From the NCBI GenBank assembly GCA_964429915.1, contig CAYSDZ010000029.1:1-45203 (forward strand): a stretch of 45,203 nt of DNA. Reading direction: 5' to 3'. The notes beneath the pieces are model-generated. The model made no database searches and was not told the origin of the DNA. It saw nothing but the letters and a program-made list of their open reading frames with translations. Within the stretch, counting starts at the first letter, position 1. The number at the start of each line of letters is the position of its first letter. Shown piece after piece: positions 9,182 through 17,049 of this stretch. The position numbers and the translations under genes were made by a program. This stretch comes from Alteromonas_F sp964429915 (GTDB lineage Bacteria; Pseudomonadota; Gammaproteobacteria; Enterobacterales; Alteromonadaceae).

Positions 9182-9728
9182 TAGCTTGACCTCTTAAAAC
9201 GGGTTGTTCCAAAGCTTCTTTCAGTTGACTTCTTGCCCTAAACAGGCGCGTATTGACTGTGTTTTTGTTCAGTGACAATTGTTCAGCGATTTCCTCACCG
9301 GTAAAACCAAAAATCACTTGTAACATCAGTGGTTCCCTATACTCGCTGTCTAGTTTAGCGATATGCCGTCTTACCTCATCAGTGCTGTGAGATGATTCTA
9401 AAGACGAGTTGCTATCTTCAACATGCACATCGTCAATATCAACTAAATCAAACTGTTTACGTTCAAATCGTCGTGCGTTTTCTCGCCTTAAAATGGTGAT
9501 TAACCACGATTTTGCTGCTTTTTCGTCTTTCAATGAATCCAATGATCGCCAAGCGCGTAGAAATGTTTCCTGTACTACGTCTTCGGCTATCGCCTTATCT
9601 CCAATGAGCCAGTATGCATACCGGTAAATATCGGCGTGCAAAGCTCTTACTAATGCTTCGTATCGTTGTTGTTTTTTCATAACGTCAGATAAGACCGTGA
9701 CGTTTTCATTTTTCTTTCGCTTAAACAT
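9174..9728 (-). CDS. ECF-type RNA polymerase sigma factor
   Basis: A 184-residue sigma-70 family protein with only regions 2 and 4. Region 2 (about residues 30-95) includes YRYAYWLIGDKAIAEDVVQE and ARRFERK. Region 4 (about 125-170) has the helix-turn-helix GEEIAEQLSLNKNTVNTRLFRAR. The acidic, Ser-rich linker between them is typical of group 4 sigmas. The start at 9728 (MFKRKKNENV) is kept; a later Met (MKKQQRY, residue 17) would still leave region 2 whole. It overlaps the downstream DUF3379 gene by 8 bases and lies 63 bases after the BatD-like gene. Target promoters are not known; the adjacent envelope-type genes are possible targets. Confidence 0.93.
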   Translation of the reverse strand: MFKRKKNENVTVLSDVMKKQQRYEALVRALHADIYRYAYWLIGDKAIAEDVVQETFLRAWRSLDSLKDEKAAKSWLITILRRENARRFERKQFDLVDIDDVHVEDSNSSLESSHSTDEVRRHIAKLDSEYREPLMLQVIFGFTGEEIAEQLSLNKNTVNTRLFRARSQLKEALEQPVLRGQANG

Positions 9729-9756
9729 AATTTTGTCTATTTAATTTTGTGTTTTG

Positions 9757-9775
9757 TGTTTCTGTTAAGGAAACA
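9757..9775. repeat. Inverted repeat upstream of the ECF sigma gene
   Basis: Perfect 6-base inverted repeat TGTTTC-N7-GAAACA lies 29 bases upstream of the sigma-factor ATG in the 63-base gap after the BatD-like gene. There is no adjacent T-run, so it is not an intrinsic terminator. It could be an operator or a chance AT-rich hairpin. Confidence 0.35.
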
Positions 9776-9791
9776 ACAAAAAAATTGAAGT

Positions 9792-11453
9792 CTATTTGTA
9801 CATTGCCTCAACATTTTTATCAATTTTATTTGCCTTTTTCATTTTTTTAGACTTATCTGACACTGCCTGCTTTAATTCCTCAACTGCGTTGTCGTTGTTT
9901 GCATTTCCGTATCGGTGTTCAATAAATTGATTTAAGGCCTGCTTGATTGTCGAATTTTGCGGTTGAATTAATGCGTGGTTAATATCGGTGTAGTGAACAT
10001 TATCATTGCTGCGTAACCACTTTAATAATGCCGCGTAGATAATCCCTTGGTCACCTGTATCAATTGCTTTTGTGATATCTCCATTGCTCCTCGCAGGAAG
10101 AGAGTGCTCTGAGGATACATTAGCAGTCGGTTTACGCATTTTTATAAATAAAAATAACGTGATTAACCACAATAACGCCAAAATGGCACTGACCAGTTGC
10201 CAAATCAGTACATCGTCGCTGCGTTTCTCTGTATTGCCGTCAGTCTTTGGTTCAAGAGTGTTAGTAGGTACGACGTTTGTTTGTGGTAGAAGAGCTGGGG
10301 GTTGCTGAGTGCCTGGCATTACATCGTAGGAGCGTGGAGGAATTAACGCTGTTTCTAGTTGGCCTGTCACTGTGTTAAACCACTGCACTTCTACACCAGG
10401 AATGACCATAGGCCCAGCTTGAGATGGGATAATAGCAGTCGATTCGACACGTTGGGATAAAACGATTCCCTCTTTTTGAGCGGATGCCGTGGACGGTTGG
10501 TCGGGGTACGATTTAACATTGGGTGGATACGACTGGGATATTTCTGGTAGCTGTTCTTTGTTTAACCCTGCGGCACTTAAGGTAAGGGTGCGTGTGATGG
10601 GTTCGCCTACTACAAATTCTTCATTATTAGACCATTCTTCACTTAATATAACGTACTCGCTAGGCAGCCAAGATCCTGTTATCTCTTTAGGTATAGGCAA
10701 TACGTCTAAAACCAGTTGTGGTCCTCGGCGAGTGACAGTTTGAGTTTGACCAAAAAGCCCAAAGCGTTGCCGACTGTCACGTACTAGCACTTCACCTGAG
10801 AAAATAGGAGGGTCAATAGTAATAGAACCTGATTTCTCGGGCACAATCACATAGTGTCGTTCGATAACCTGAAAACGCTTGCCGTTGATAATATCGGAAT
10901 ATTGCTGGTCGTCACCCACTTGTTCGATAGACGCACTTTCTATGGTAGGAGCTTGTAAGCTGCCGCGTTCAATATTCTGAGCAAGGTAGAGTTTAATTGT
11001 GTAACTTGCATGTTGCTGAACATACACAGAGGGCTGCTTTAATTCCGCAACAACGAAGTAGTCACGTGTTTCATTGGTGGAAACATCTGGAACAGGGATG
11101 ACTTCAATGTCGATGGGTTGAGATGAGGCCCCATCTACAGTAAAAGGGGGGATAACAGTTTGCCCCAAAGTTTTTGGGAATAGTGTGGTTTGCCAAGTGG
11201 TAGTGGTTGTTTTATCAAAATTGACAATACGGGTTTGGCTGCTGACAGAGGTGTTACCGACCACAAAGTTAGTGAGTAGAGGAGAAGGATCAAACGCATT
11301 CCGGTCGACTTTTCCCGTTGCAACTACCGTAAGCACCAAAGCTTCATCTAGCATCACCGGATTTTTGTCGACCCGCGCCTCTATCTCTAAGGCTTCAACG
11401 TTTGCTGTACTTAAAAATAGCAGGGCTATAGCAATAAAAAAGCGATTTACCAT
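9792..11453 (-). CDS. BatD-like protein (oxygen-tolerance/aerotolerance family)
   Basis: A 553-residue envelope protein with an N-terminal signal peptide (RFFIAIALLFLSTANVEA, cleavage probably near residue 21). A large periplasmic beta-rich region with BatD-like repeats follows (about 22-400), then one transmembrane helix (about 425-447, LVSAILALLWLITLFLF) and a cytosolic Lys-rich tail. This matches BatD, which in Bacteroides and Leptospira belongs to the Bat operon with MoxR and VWA proteins. The gene is the last of the moxR run and overlaps the preceding VWA-TPR gene by 7 bases. Its biochemical role is not known; a scaffold for the VWA membrane proteins is the usual suggestion. Confidence 0.88.
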   Translation of the reverse strand: MVNRFFIAIALLFLSTANVEALEIEARVDKNPVMLDEALVLTVVATGKVDRNAFDPSPLLTNFVVGNTSVSSQTRIVNFDKTTTTTWQTTLFPKTLGQTVIPPFTVDGASSQPIDIEVIPVPDVSTNETRDYFVVAELKQPSVYVQQHASYTIKLYLAQNIERGSLQAPTIESASIEQVGDDQQYSDIINGKRFQVIERHYVIVPEKSGSITIDPPIFSGEVLVRDSRQRFGLFGQTQTVTRRGPQLVLDVLPIPKEITGSWLPSEYVILSEEWSNNEEFVVGEPITRTLTLSAAGLNKEQLPEISQSYPPNVKSYPDQPSTASAQKEGIVLSQRVESTAIIPSQAGPMVIPGVEVQWFNTVTGQLETALIPPRSYDVMPGTQQPPALLPQTNVVPTNTLEPKTDGNTEKRSDDVLIWQLVSAILALLWLITLFLFIKMRKPTANVSSEHSLPARSNGDITKAIDTGDQGIIYAALLKWLRSNDNVHYTDINHALIQPQNSTIKQALNQFIEHRYGNANNDNAVEELKQAVSDKSKKMKKANKIDKNVEAMYK

Positions 11454-13438
11454 TTTTTCTCCTGAGATGGGGGAAGTCGTCTTTGCGAACGTTTTTGCGA
11501 CTCCAAACGCATTTTTTGTTGCAGTAAAAATGCAGGGTCGTTAGGAACACGTCGAAGTAGTGCTTCAATCTTTTGTTGTTGTTCTCGCTCTTCATCGGTC
11601 ATTTCTGCGTCATTGGGTAGCACATTTTGAACCGCTTGTTGGTCTGGAACAGAGGTGTCGTCGCTATTGGAATCGGTCTCTCCGTTGCGGGGCTGGTCAT
11701 TAAATTCAGGTGCCTCTTGCTCGCCACTTTGTTGTTGCTGAGAGGGCTGTTGCTGGGGTTCCTGTTGTTGTTCGCCTTGTTCTTGATTCGAGCGGCTATC
11801 TTGTTGGTTTTGTTCTTGAGAGTCTGAACTATCACCTTGCTCGTTATTCTCGTTCTTGTCTGACTCATTTTTATCAGTTTGGTTTTGCTCTTCGTTTTGG
11901 CTGTCGTTTTCGTTGCTATTTTGACCGTTATCGCTTTGTTGATTTTCTTGCTGATTTTCTTGCTGGTTATCTTGATTATTTTGCTGCTTTTGTTCGTTCT
12001 GATCTTGTTTTTCTTGTTCTTGGTCGTTCTGCTGCTGTTGATTTAATAATTCATCAACCAGCGCTTTATTTTCTTGTGCCTCTTCAAAGTTTTCTTGGCG
12101 AGACAACGCTTCCGCATAAGCACTACTGGCGGCTTCAAGCTGGCCCGACTTTGCAAGCGCATTTCCGCGGTTATACCAAGCCTCTGCACTATCCAATTTC
12201 GAAAATTCGTTGATAGCATCTTCATAATTCCCATCTCGGTAAAGGGCTGAGCCTTTCCATAGGGGATCATCAAATTCTTCGGCTGCTTTAATGTAGTTTT
12301 CGCTTTCATACGCATCTAAACCGCGCTGATCTTTGTTTTTAAACCAGTTTTTAAGTGTGGAAATGGCGGTTGACGATGTTGGCTCTTCCTCAGCGTAGGC
12401 ATTACGAGGAGGAGTAGCAAGACTGAGCATAGACAACAAAAATACCGCAAGCATCCCTCGCCTAAAAAGTAACAATACCAAGGGGAAGCTTGCAATGACT
12501 AACCACGGCCCTAACTCGCGCCATTGGTCTCCGGTGAGTGATTGTTCGGAGCTATCTTTCGTTGTTTTAGGAATGAATGAACGGGTAGTAATTGTATTGA
12601 TGTCAGACTCATCGGTACTGATATTGGCAGCTTTTCCTCCTGACTGCTTTGCCAGAGCAAACAAAGGGGCGGCTTGTAATTTTGGAATGACTATTGCGCC
12701 GCTGGCATCTTTCAACAGTTCGCCATCAGCCTGTGTGATGGGAGCACCCTCAGACGTACCAACTGCGAGCACGTTAATAGTAAGGTTATGTTGATTTAAC
12801 CACTTAGCAAGGCTTTGATTGTCTTTGTAGTCTATGCCGTCAGTGATCCAATAGATCGTTCCGTTAGGGTAACCTGCCTGTGTTAACAGTTCATTAGCAT
12901 GCTGTAATGCTAAAAGTGGATCGCTGCCTTGTACTGGCATAATTTCAGGGCTCAGGCTAGGAATTAAAGATTCAAGCGTATTCACGTCTTCGGTAAGCGG
13001 GCTAATAGTAAACGCATCCCCTGCATACGCAACAAGGCCAATCTCGCCTTCATTGATATGTTTAACTAAATCAATCGCTTTAAATTTCGCTCTAGTTAAT
13101 CTATCAGGTGCAATGTCGGTTGAGCGCATAGATAAGGACATATCCATAACAACAACATGCCCTTCATTGACAGAAAATACGGGTTGCGGCAACTTCTCGG
13201 TGGTTGGACCTGCTGCTGCAACAATGGCAAGCACTAGCGCTGTGCATAATAAATTGGGTAGTAAGTGAGTTGATTGAGCTTTTTGCTCTCCAGAGAATAA
13301 ACGCTGGTAAAGATGAGGCGCAATGATACCTTGCCAATCTTGCTGACTTTTCGGGAAGTACTTAATTAAAAGCCACAACGGCACAACGACAAACAGGCTG
13401 TATAAAAATTCAGGTCGTAAAAAATGAAAATCAGACAC
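11447..13438 (-). CDS. BatB-like VWA domain protein with TPR repeats and Gln/Asn-rich tail
   Basis: A 663-residue inner-membrane protein. Two N-terminal helices (about 10-27 and 63-77) are followed by a von Willebrand A domain with a complete MIDAS start (DMSLS, D99/S101/S103). Then come a further helix pair (about 310-345) and TPR-like repeats (about 385-460, with WYNRGNALAKSG). Residues 466-600 form a low-complexity stretch dominated by Q, N, E, D and S. The C-terminus (IEALLRRVPNDPAFLLQQK) is the conserved end of BatB/BatC fusions. It overlaps BatA by 8 bases and BatD by 7. The fusion of BatB-like VWA with BatC-like TPR is common in gammaproteobacteria. The DNA of the tail (11680-12043) is strongly strand-biased, which creates long spurious antisense ORFs. 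Confidence 0.9.
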   Translation of the reverse strand: MSDFHFLRPEFLYSLFVVVPLWLLIKYFPKSQQDWQGIIAPHLYQRLFSGEQKAQSTHLLPNLLCTALVLAIVAAAGPTTEKLPQPVFSVNEGHVVVMDMSLSMRSTDIAPDRLTRAKFKAIDLVKHINEGEIGLVAYAGDAFTISPLTEDVNTLESLIPSLSPEIMPVQGSDPLLALQHANELLTQAGYPNGTIYWITDGIDYKDNQSLAKWLNQHNLTINVLAVGTSEGAPITQADGELLKDASGAIVIPKLQAAPLFALAKQSGGKAANISTDESDINTITTRSFIPKTTKDSSEQSLTGDQWRELGPWLVIASFPLVLLLFRRGMLAVFLLSMLSLATPPRNAYAEEEPTSSTAISTLKNWFKNKDQRGLDAYESENYIKAAEEFDDPLWKGSALYRDGNYEDAINEFSKLDSAEAWYNRGNALAKSGQLEAASSAYAEALSRQENFEEAQENKALVDELLNQQQQNDQEQEKQDQNEQKQQNNQDNQQENQQENQQSDNGQNSNENDSQNEEQNQTDKNESDKNENNEQGDSSDSQEQNQQDSRSNQEQGEQQQEPQQQPSQQQQSGEQEAPEFNDQPRNGETDSNSDDTSVPDQQAVQNVLPNDAEMTDEEREQQQKIEALLRRVPNDPAFLLQQKMRLESQKRSQRRLPPSQEKKW

Positions 13439-14426
13439 GTTCTCTTACTCCTGTCCAATATACCTGCGATAAACCTAAAATAAAGGCAAGAAATAGTGCC
13501 GCCCCAAGTGGATAAATAAACCAGCTATGCAGTGGCCGGTATGTTTGGCCTTCGTCTTCGATGGGTTCAAGTTGGTCGAGTAAGGCGTAAATATTCTCAA
13601 GCTCTTGTTGATTTCTTGCTCTAAAGTACTGTCCTCCGGTACTTTTGGCTAACTCGGTGAGTAAGGTTTCATCCAAATCCCGTGAAGGATTGACTTGTCG
13701 AGAACCAAAAAAACTGGACACGCTCATGGCTTCGGCGCCAATACCTATTGTATAAATTTTTACATTTTGTTCGATAGCAAGCTCTTTTGCTTCAAGAGGA
13801 GATATATTGCCCGCCGTATTTTGACCGTCAGTGAGTAAAACAAGTACATTGTTGCTTTCTTCATGGCCTCTAAACCGTTTAACGGCAAGACCAATAGCAT
13901 CACCAATGGCGGTTTTTTCTCCGATTAATCCAATAACGGCCTCTTGCAGCAAAGTAAATACGGTTCGTCTATCGTATGTCATCGGAGCTTGCAGATAGGC
14001 TGTATCAGCAAATAGTATTAAGCCCAGTCTGTCGCCAGTACGTCTTTCGATAAAATCACTCAGCACGTGTTTCACCATACTTAGTCGGTCAGTGTTTCTT
14101 CCATTTATTTGCATATCTTCTATTTGCATAGAGCCAGACAGATCAACGGCTAAGATCATCTCTCTACCTTCATTTGGCACGGTTATTGGTTCGCCTAGCC
14201 ATTGGGGTCGAGCTGAGGAAATAACTAAACAAATCCAAAGCAACCAAAGTAAGGACTGAGTAACCCATTGCTTAGACTGTTTCGTGCTGGTTACGCCGAT
14301 GTCGGATGACAAAGTAAAGGGAACTTTTAATGCACTGGTTTCTGACTGAGCGGCAGGCAACAACCATTTTATTAGCAGAGGAAGAGGGAGGGCGGCAAGT
14401 GCCCAAATCCATTCAAAACTAAACAT
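13431..14426 (-). CDS. BatA-like VWA domain membrane protein
   Basis: A 331-residue protein with helices at the N-terminus (about 5-24 and 55-72), a von Willebrand A domain with intact MIDAS (DLSGS, D95/S97/S99) and LTDGQNTAG, and a C-terminal helix (about 305-325). This is the aerotolerance BatA layout: a membrane-anchored, metal-binding VWA domain that works with a MoxR AAA+ ATPase. It starts inside the DUF4381 gene (8-base overlap) and ends inside the next VWA gene (8-base overlap), so the four genes are translated as a coupled block. Substrate unknown. Confidence 0.92.
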   Translation of the reverse strand: MFSFEWIWALAALPLPLLIKWLLPAAQSETSALKVPFTLSSDIGVTSTKQSKQWVTQSLLWLLWICLVISSARPQWLGEPITVPNEGREMILAVDLSGSMQIEDMQINGRNTDRLSMVKHVLSDFIERRTGDRLGLILFADTAYLQAPMTYDRRTVFTLLQEAVIGLIGEKTAIGDAIGLAVKRFRGHEESNNVLVLLTDGQNTAGNISPLEAKELAIEQNVKIYTIGIGAEAMSVSSFFGSRQVNPSRDLDETLLTELAKSTGGQYFRARNQQELENIYALLDQLEPIEDEGQTYRPLHSWFIYPLGAALFLAFILGLSQVYWTGVRERV

Positions 14427-14931
14427 GCTGACCTTTTTTTTCTTTAAGCTTGGCGAGATAAGTCAAATCGACTTTACGCAACCAGTGACCTGTAACGTCG
14501 TAAATCTCGCGTTGAGATAATGTTTTGTTATTTTCTTGGTCTGGCAAATATTGCGTTTGTTTAAAAATAGTCAATTTTTCTGTATTAGGGTGGTTTTTAG
14601 CCTTTTGATGCAAGCAGTTTTTTAAGGTGTTAACCCATTGCTCACCATGCATTGCTGCAACAGCTTCTCTTGCAGAGTAAGTCATGCAGACGCGCTTTAA
14701 CAGTGTATTAGCGCTAGATAAAGACAGGGTATTTTGTTGAAACTGATGATCGAGTAATTTGCACGTTGCTTTGCGAGCGGCATGTCTGCGGTAATAGCGA
14801 ACTATTCCTATTGCTGCACATAGCACTAGCATTACAATTACGGCAATCACAAACCACCATCCCCAAGCAAGCGGCAAAAAAGAGACGCCACTCGGTTCTG
14901 CTATGTCATTTAAGTTTTCTAATGGATTCAT
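14419..14931 (-). CDS. DUF4381 domain membrane protein
   Basis: A 170-residue protein with one strong N-terminal transmembrane helix (about 27-48, WWFVIAVIVMLVLCAAIGIV) followed by a basic, helical cytosolic domain (RRHAARKA onwards). The N-terminal NLNDIAEPSGVSFLPLAWGWW signature is the DUF4381 hallmark. This family is nearly always found between DUF58 and BatA genes in moxR operons, as here. It overlaps the DUF58 stop by four bases (ATGA). The molecular role is unknown; it may be a small membrane component of the VWA complex. Confidence 0.88.
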   Translation of the reverse strand: MNPLENLNDIAEPSGVSFLPLAWGWWFVIAVIVMLVLCAAIGIVRYYRRHAARKATCKLLDHQFQQNTLSLSSANTLLKRVCMTYSAREAVAAMHGEQWVNTLKNCLHQKAKNHPNTEKLTIFKQTQYLPDQENNKTLSQREIYDVTGHWLRKVDLTYLAKLKEKKGQHV

Positions 14932-15893
14932 CGACTGCCTCGACTTATCGGGTTGAGCTGGTCGAGTAATAATGTTCCTGCACTTAATTCAAGATGAGAC
15001 GAAACATGAGGCTTCAGCAAAGTACTTAAACGGTGTTGTTTTTTCGCTCGTTCCTCAGAATAAGCTTGATACGAAGCCCGAGAGCCTATCGTGATGGTTT
15101 CATTTGAACCTGAAGGCTGTAAAGTAAGCCTGCGTCCTGCGGCGGTTGTCGGTAAACATTGTTCAATCGGGTCGTGAATTTCTATAGATTGTACTTCGCA
15201 ATGTCGTCGAATATCGCTGACATATTTTGCGCATTGCTCATTGAAGTGTTCAAAGTCTGAGATAATGTACACCGTGCTTCCCGGCCTTGCTAATCTGCGC
15301 GTTCGCATTAAGCTGCTTTCTAATGCAATGGTGTCGGTTTTATTACTACTTTGCAGTGCCTTATGCTGAATATCCGTTAAAGCATGGAATAACGACAGTA
15401 CCGCGCGTTTCCGTGTCTTTGGCTTCAACTCGACATGCTCTACGTTGTTAAACACAATGGCGCCTAACTTGTCACCACGATCAATCGCACTCCACCCTAA
15501 CAAGCTGGCAAAGTGAGCAGCTTGAATCGATTTAAACAATAATTGTGTGCCAAATTGCATCGACGAAGACAAATCGCACACCACAAAGACAGGGCGTTCT
15601 CGCTCCTCGCGATATACCTTGGTATGGGTTTTTCCTGTTCTTGCTGTCACACGCCAGTCTATAGCGCGAATATCGTCACCCGGTTGATAGTGCCTAGCTT
15701 CATCAAATTCCATGCCTCGGCCTTTAATACTGCTTGCATAGCCCCCAGACAAATGGGCTTTAACTCTCGATTTTGGAGATAAATCGAGTAATTTGGTAAA
15801 TCCTTGATAATACAGCAACTCATCGGTACCCAGCTCGATACCGTTGCTACTAATGCTTTGCAATTGTTGTTGGTGAGTTTGCACGAAATTCAT
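14928..15893 (-). CDS. DUF58 domain protein (VWA-like)
   Basis: A 321-residue soluble protein containing the DUF58 core (GRGMEFDEARHYQPGDDIR then AIDWRVTARTG, about residues 58-88). A degenerate VWA-like start follows (CDLSSSMQFG, about 103-112) and then a Rossmann-like C-terminal half. DUF58 proteins accompany MoxR ATPases and are thought to be clients or adaptors. There is no gap after moxR: the moxR stop and this ATG are directly adjacent. Unlike many DUF58 proteins it has no N-terminal membrane helices, consistent with the short form. Confidence 0.93.
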   Translation of the reverse strand: MNFVQTHQQQLQSISSNGIELGTDELLYYQGFTKLLDLSPKSRVKAHLSGGYASSIKGRGMEFDEARHYQPGDDIRAIDWRVTARTGKTHTKVYREERERPVFVVCDLSSSMQFGTQLLFKSIQAAHFASLLGWSAIDRGDKLGAIVFNNVEHVELKPKTRKRAVLSLFHALTDIQHKALQSSNKTDTIALESSLMRTRRLARPGSTVYIISDFEHFNEQCAKYVSDIRRHCEVQSIEIHDPIEQCLPTTAAGRRLTLQPSGSNETITIGSRASYQAYSEERAKKQHRLSTLLKPHVSSHLELSAGTLLLDQLNPISRGSR

Positions 15894-16850
15894 TTATGGA
15901 ACAGGCACACAATCCAAAAGACGCTGCAACACACTATTCACGGTTTGCCCTTCAGCCTCGGCCTGATAAGACAATATAATGCGATGCCGTAATACGTTAA
16001 AAAAGACAGCTTGAATATCATCAGGACCAACAAACTCTCTTGCTTGTAACAATGCATGCGCTCGTGCACAGCGTTCTAATGATAATGAGGCTCGAGGACT
16101 AGCTCCAAACTCGATCACTTGCGTTAATGCGGGGTCGTAAGCCCCAGGATTCCGCGTCGCCATGATCAATTGAACAATATAATTTTCTAAAGGCTCTGCC
16201 AAGTGTAAATTCAATGCTGCCTGTCTTGCTTGATTAATTTGTTGCTGAGTGAGCGCCTGAGGTTTAGACACTTTTTCGTGTCGCGCTTCACTACGATTTA
16301 ATCGCAATATAGTTAGCTCGGTTTGCGCATCTGGATAATCCAATTCGAGCTTCATTAAAAAGCGGTCTAATTGCGCCTCAGGTAAAGGGTAAGTACCTTC
16401 TTGTTCTAGCGGATTTTGCGTTGCCATAACTAGAAATAAGTCAGGTAACTTGTACGTTTTGTTACCTACTGTAATTTGCTGTTCAGCCATTGCTTCCAGT
16501 AACGCTGATTGTACTTTGGCTGGAGCTCGGTTAATTTCATCTGCTAATACTAAATTATGAAAAAGCGGTCCTGCTTGAAAATTAAATTCGCCGGTTTCTG
16601 GCCGATAGATATCTGTACCCGTTAGGTCGGCAGGCAACAAATCTGGCGTAAATTGAACGCGGTGAAAATCACCTTCTATGCCGTTGGAAAGCGCATTAAT
16701 TGCTCGTGTCTTTGCTAAACCGGGAGGACCTTCGACCAATATGTGCCCATCAGCAATCAGTGCAATAAGGAGGTTAGTTGTCAGAGCGTGTTGACCGACC
16801 ACTTGGCTATTGAGGTAATCTTGAAGTTGTACGAAAGATTCCGCTGCCAT
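15894..16850 (-). CDS. MoxR family AAA+ ATPase
   Basis: A 318-residue AAA+ ATPase with Walker A GPPGLAKT (41-48), Walker B LVLADEINRAP (about 100), a sensor 1 region ATQNPLEQEGTYPLPEAQLDRF and a C-terminal lid domain. MoxR proteins act as chaperones that remodel or activate VWA-domain partners. The genes immediately downstream (DUF58, DUF4381, two VWA proteins, BatD) are exactly such partners. It is the first gene of the run, divergent from fadI with a 199-base shared gap holding a plausible sigma-70 promoter. Confidence 0.95.
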   Translation of the reverse strand: MAAESFVQLQDYLNSQVVGQHALTTNLLIALIADGHILVEGPPGLAKTRAINALSNGIEGDFHRVQFTPDLLPADLTGTDIYRPETGEFNFQAGPLFHNLVLADEINRAPAKVQSALLEAMAEQQITVGNKTYKLPDLFLVMATQNPLEQEGTYPLPEAQLDRFLMKLELDYPDAQTELTILRLNRSEARHEKVSKPQALTQQQINQARQAALNLHLAEPLENYIVQLIMATRNPGAYDPALTQVIEFGASPRASLSLERCARAHALLQAREFVGPDDIQAVFFNVLRHRIILSYQAEAEGQTVNSVLQRLLDCVPVP

Positions 16851-16897
16851 ATTAATCTTTACCTTTTTGTTTTAAGTTTTATCCAGACAGTGAGAGG

Positions 16898-16925
16898 GAT
16901 ATAAGGTTCCTTTTCTTTCTTTCAA
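16898..16925 (-). promoter_or_regulatory. Candidate sigma-70 promoter of the moxR operon
   Basis: On the minus strand, TTGAAA (16920-16925; 5/6 match to the -35) is followed after 16 bases by TATATC (16898-16903; 4/6 match to the -10), 47 bases upstream of the moxR ATG. It fits spacing and position, but the elements are imperfect. Confidence 0.45.
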
Positions 16926-16991
16926 GAACAAATCATTGCCTTAATCTAATATTTGCTATTTGCGCTAGACTTTGTAAGAATTTGCTTATCC

Positions 16992-17008
16992 TACAGGTCT
17001 GACCACTG
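16992..17008. promoter_or_regulatory. FadR-like operator upstream of fadI
   Basis: The 17-base site has the exact core GGTCTGACC (16996-17004), matching GGTCNGACC of the fatty-acid regulator FadR, with partial flank matches (AC before, A and T after). It lies 42 bases upstream of the fadI ATG, where repression would block transcription. FadR control of fad genes is known for enterobacteria, vibrios and some Alteromonadales. No fadR gene is in the window. Confidence 0.7.
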
Positions 17009-17049
17009 TAAAGATGTTAAACGACCGACCACAAACTTTTAGGTGAACT

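Noticed and set aside
11185..11544. Plus-strand ORF of 119 codons over the BatD-like start
   Set aside because: Shadow of two well-supported overlapping minus-strand genes; low-complexity Ser/Thr/Val translation, no domain.
11710..12213. Plus-strand ORF of 167 codons inside the BatB-like gene
   Set aside because: It is antisense to the Gln/Asn-rich tract, whose biased codons remove stops on the other strand; no SD and no recognisable family.
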